Positions 63,945 to 64,000 of a stretch of DNA of 64,000 nucleotides are shown piece by piece. A program made the translations under genes and the position numbers. Positions within the stretch are counted from its first letter, which is position 1; each line of letters opens with the position of its first letter. Source of the DNA: Asterias rubens (taxonomy: Eukaryota; Echinodermata; Asteroidea; Forcipulatida; Asteriidae); NCBI RefSeq assembly GCF_902459465.1, contig NC_047066.1, positions 11,101,047 through 11,165,046 of the forward strand, in the 5' to 3' direction. The notes beneath the pieces were generated by a model. The model saw only the letters and a list, made by a program, of their open reading frames with translations, was not told the origin of the DNA and searched no databases.

Positions 63945-64000
63945 ACACATCATGTACATGTACATGAAAAGTACATGTACATGTACTTTACATGTACATG
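63945..64000. repeat. TACATG/CATGTA simple repeat at window edge
   Basis: Self-complementary ACATGTACATGT runs, the same motif that is scattered through the window. Confidence 0.85.

Overview
The window is invertebrate deuterostome genomic DNA. It most probably comes from an echinoderm and possibly a sea star. That placement rests on the intron structure, the high A+T, the recurrent TACATGTA motifs, dense short inverted-repeat transposons, tRNA-derived SINEs with a GCGC-type tail, and a local expansion of single-exon class A GPCR genes. It is inference from style, not from a species marker.

Left part (about 0.48-17.55 kb, minus strand): fourteen consecutive coding exons of DEPDC5 (Iml1 family), the RagA/B-facing subunit of the GATOR1 complex that restrains mTORC1. 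Every exon has AG/GT borders and all thirteen junctions are phase-compatible, so the model holds together as one open frame of about 615 codons. It covers the region corresponding roughly to human residues 200-1000 (SABA and SHEN domains). The C-terminal exons (DEP domain and C-terminal domain) lie beyond the left edge. The N-terminal exons were not found in the window. The introns are packed with MITEs, SINEs and one minisatellite.

Right part (about 20.6-61.7 kb): eight intronless rhodopsin-class GPCR loci of one family. Four (20.6, 23.7, 27.0 and 30.3 kb) are tandem plus-strand copies with near-identical TM4-TM7. Their spacers (25-30 kb) are also duplicated, with a unit of about 3.3 kb. Two (35.8 and 43.8 kb) form a minus-strand subfamily, the second broken by a one-base frameshift. 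Two more divergent plus-strand members lie at 53.9 and 60.6 kb. All eight have ERY instead of DRY and a C-Q-x-P motif where class A receptors usually have C-W-x-P. The closest named analogue I know is the single-exon 'surreal-GPCR' expansion of sea urchins, thought to be chemosensory. No ligand can be named.

The rest is repeat-rich non-coding DNA. It includes one dominant MITE family (called MITE-A here, more than 20 full or partial copies), several other terminal-inverted-repeat elements, foldback hairpins, a 22/23-bp minisatellite of nearly 0.9 kb, a 53-bp hairpin-bearing tandem array, a roughly 360-bp tandem array and a LINE reverse-transcriptase tail. No CRISPR array, rRNA or convincing functional tRNA was seen. 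Exon and repeat borders were read by eye and may be off by a few bases.
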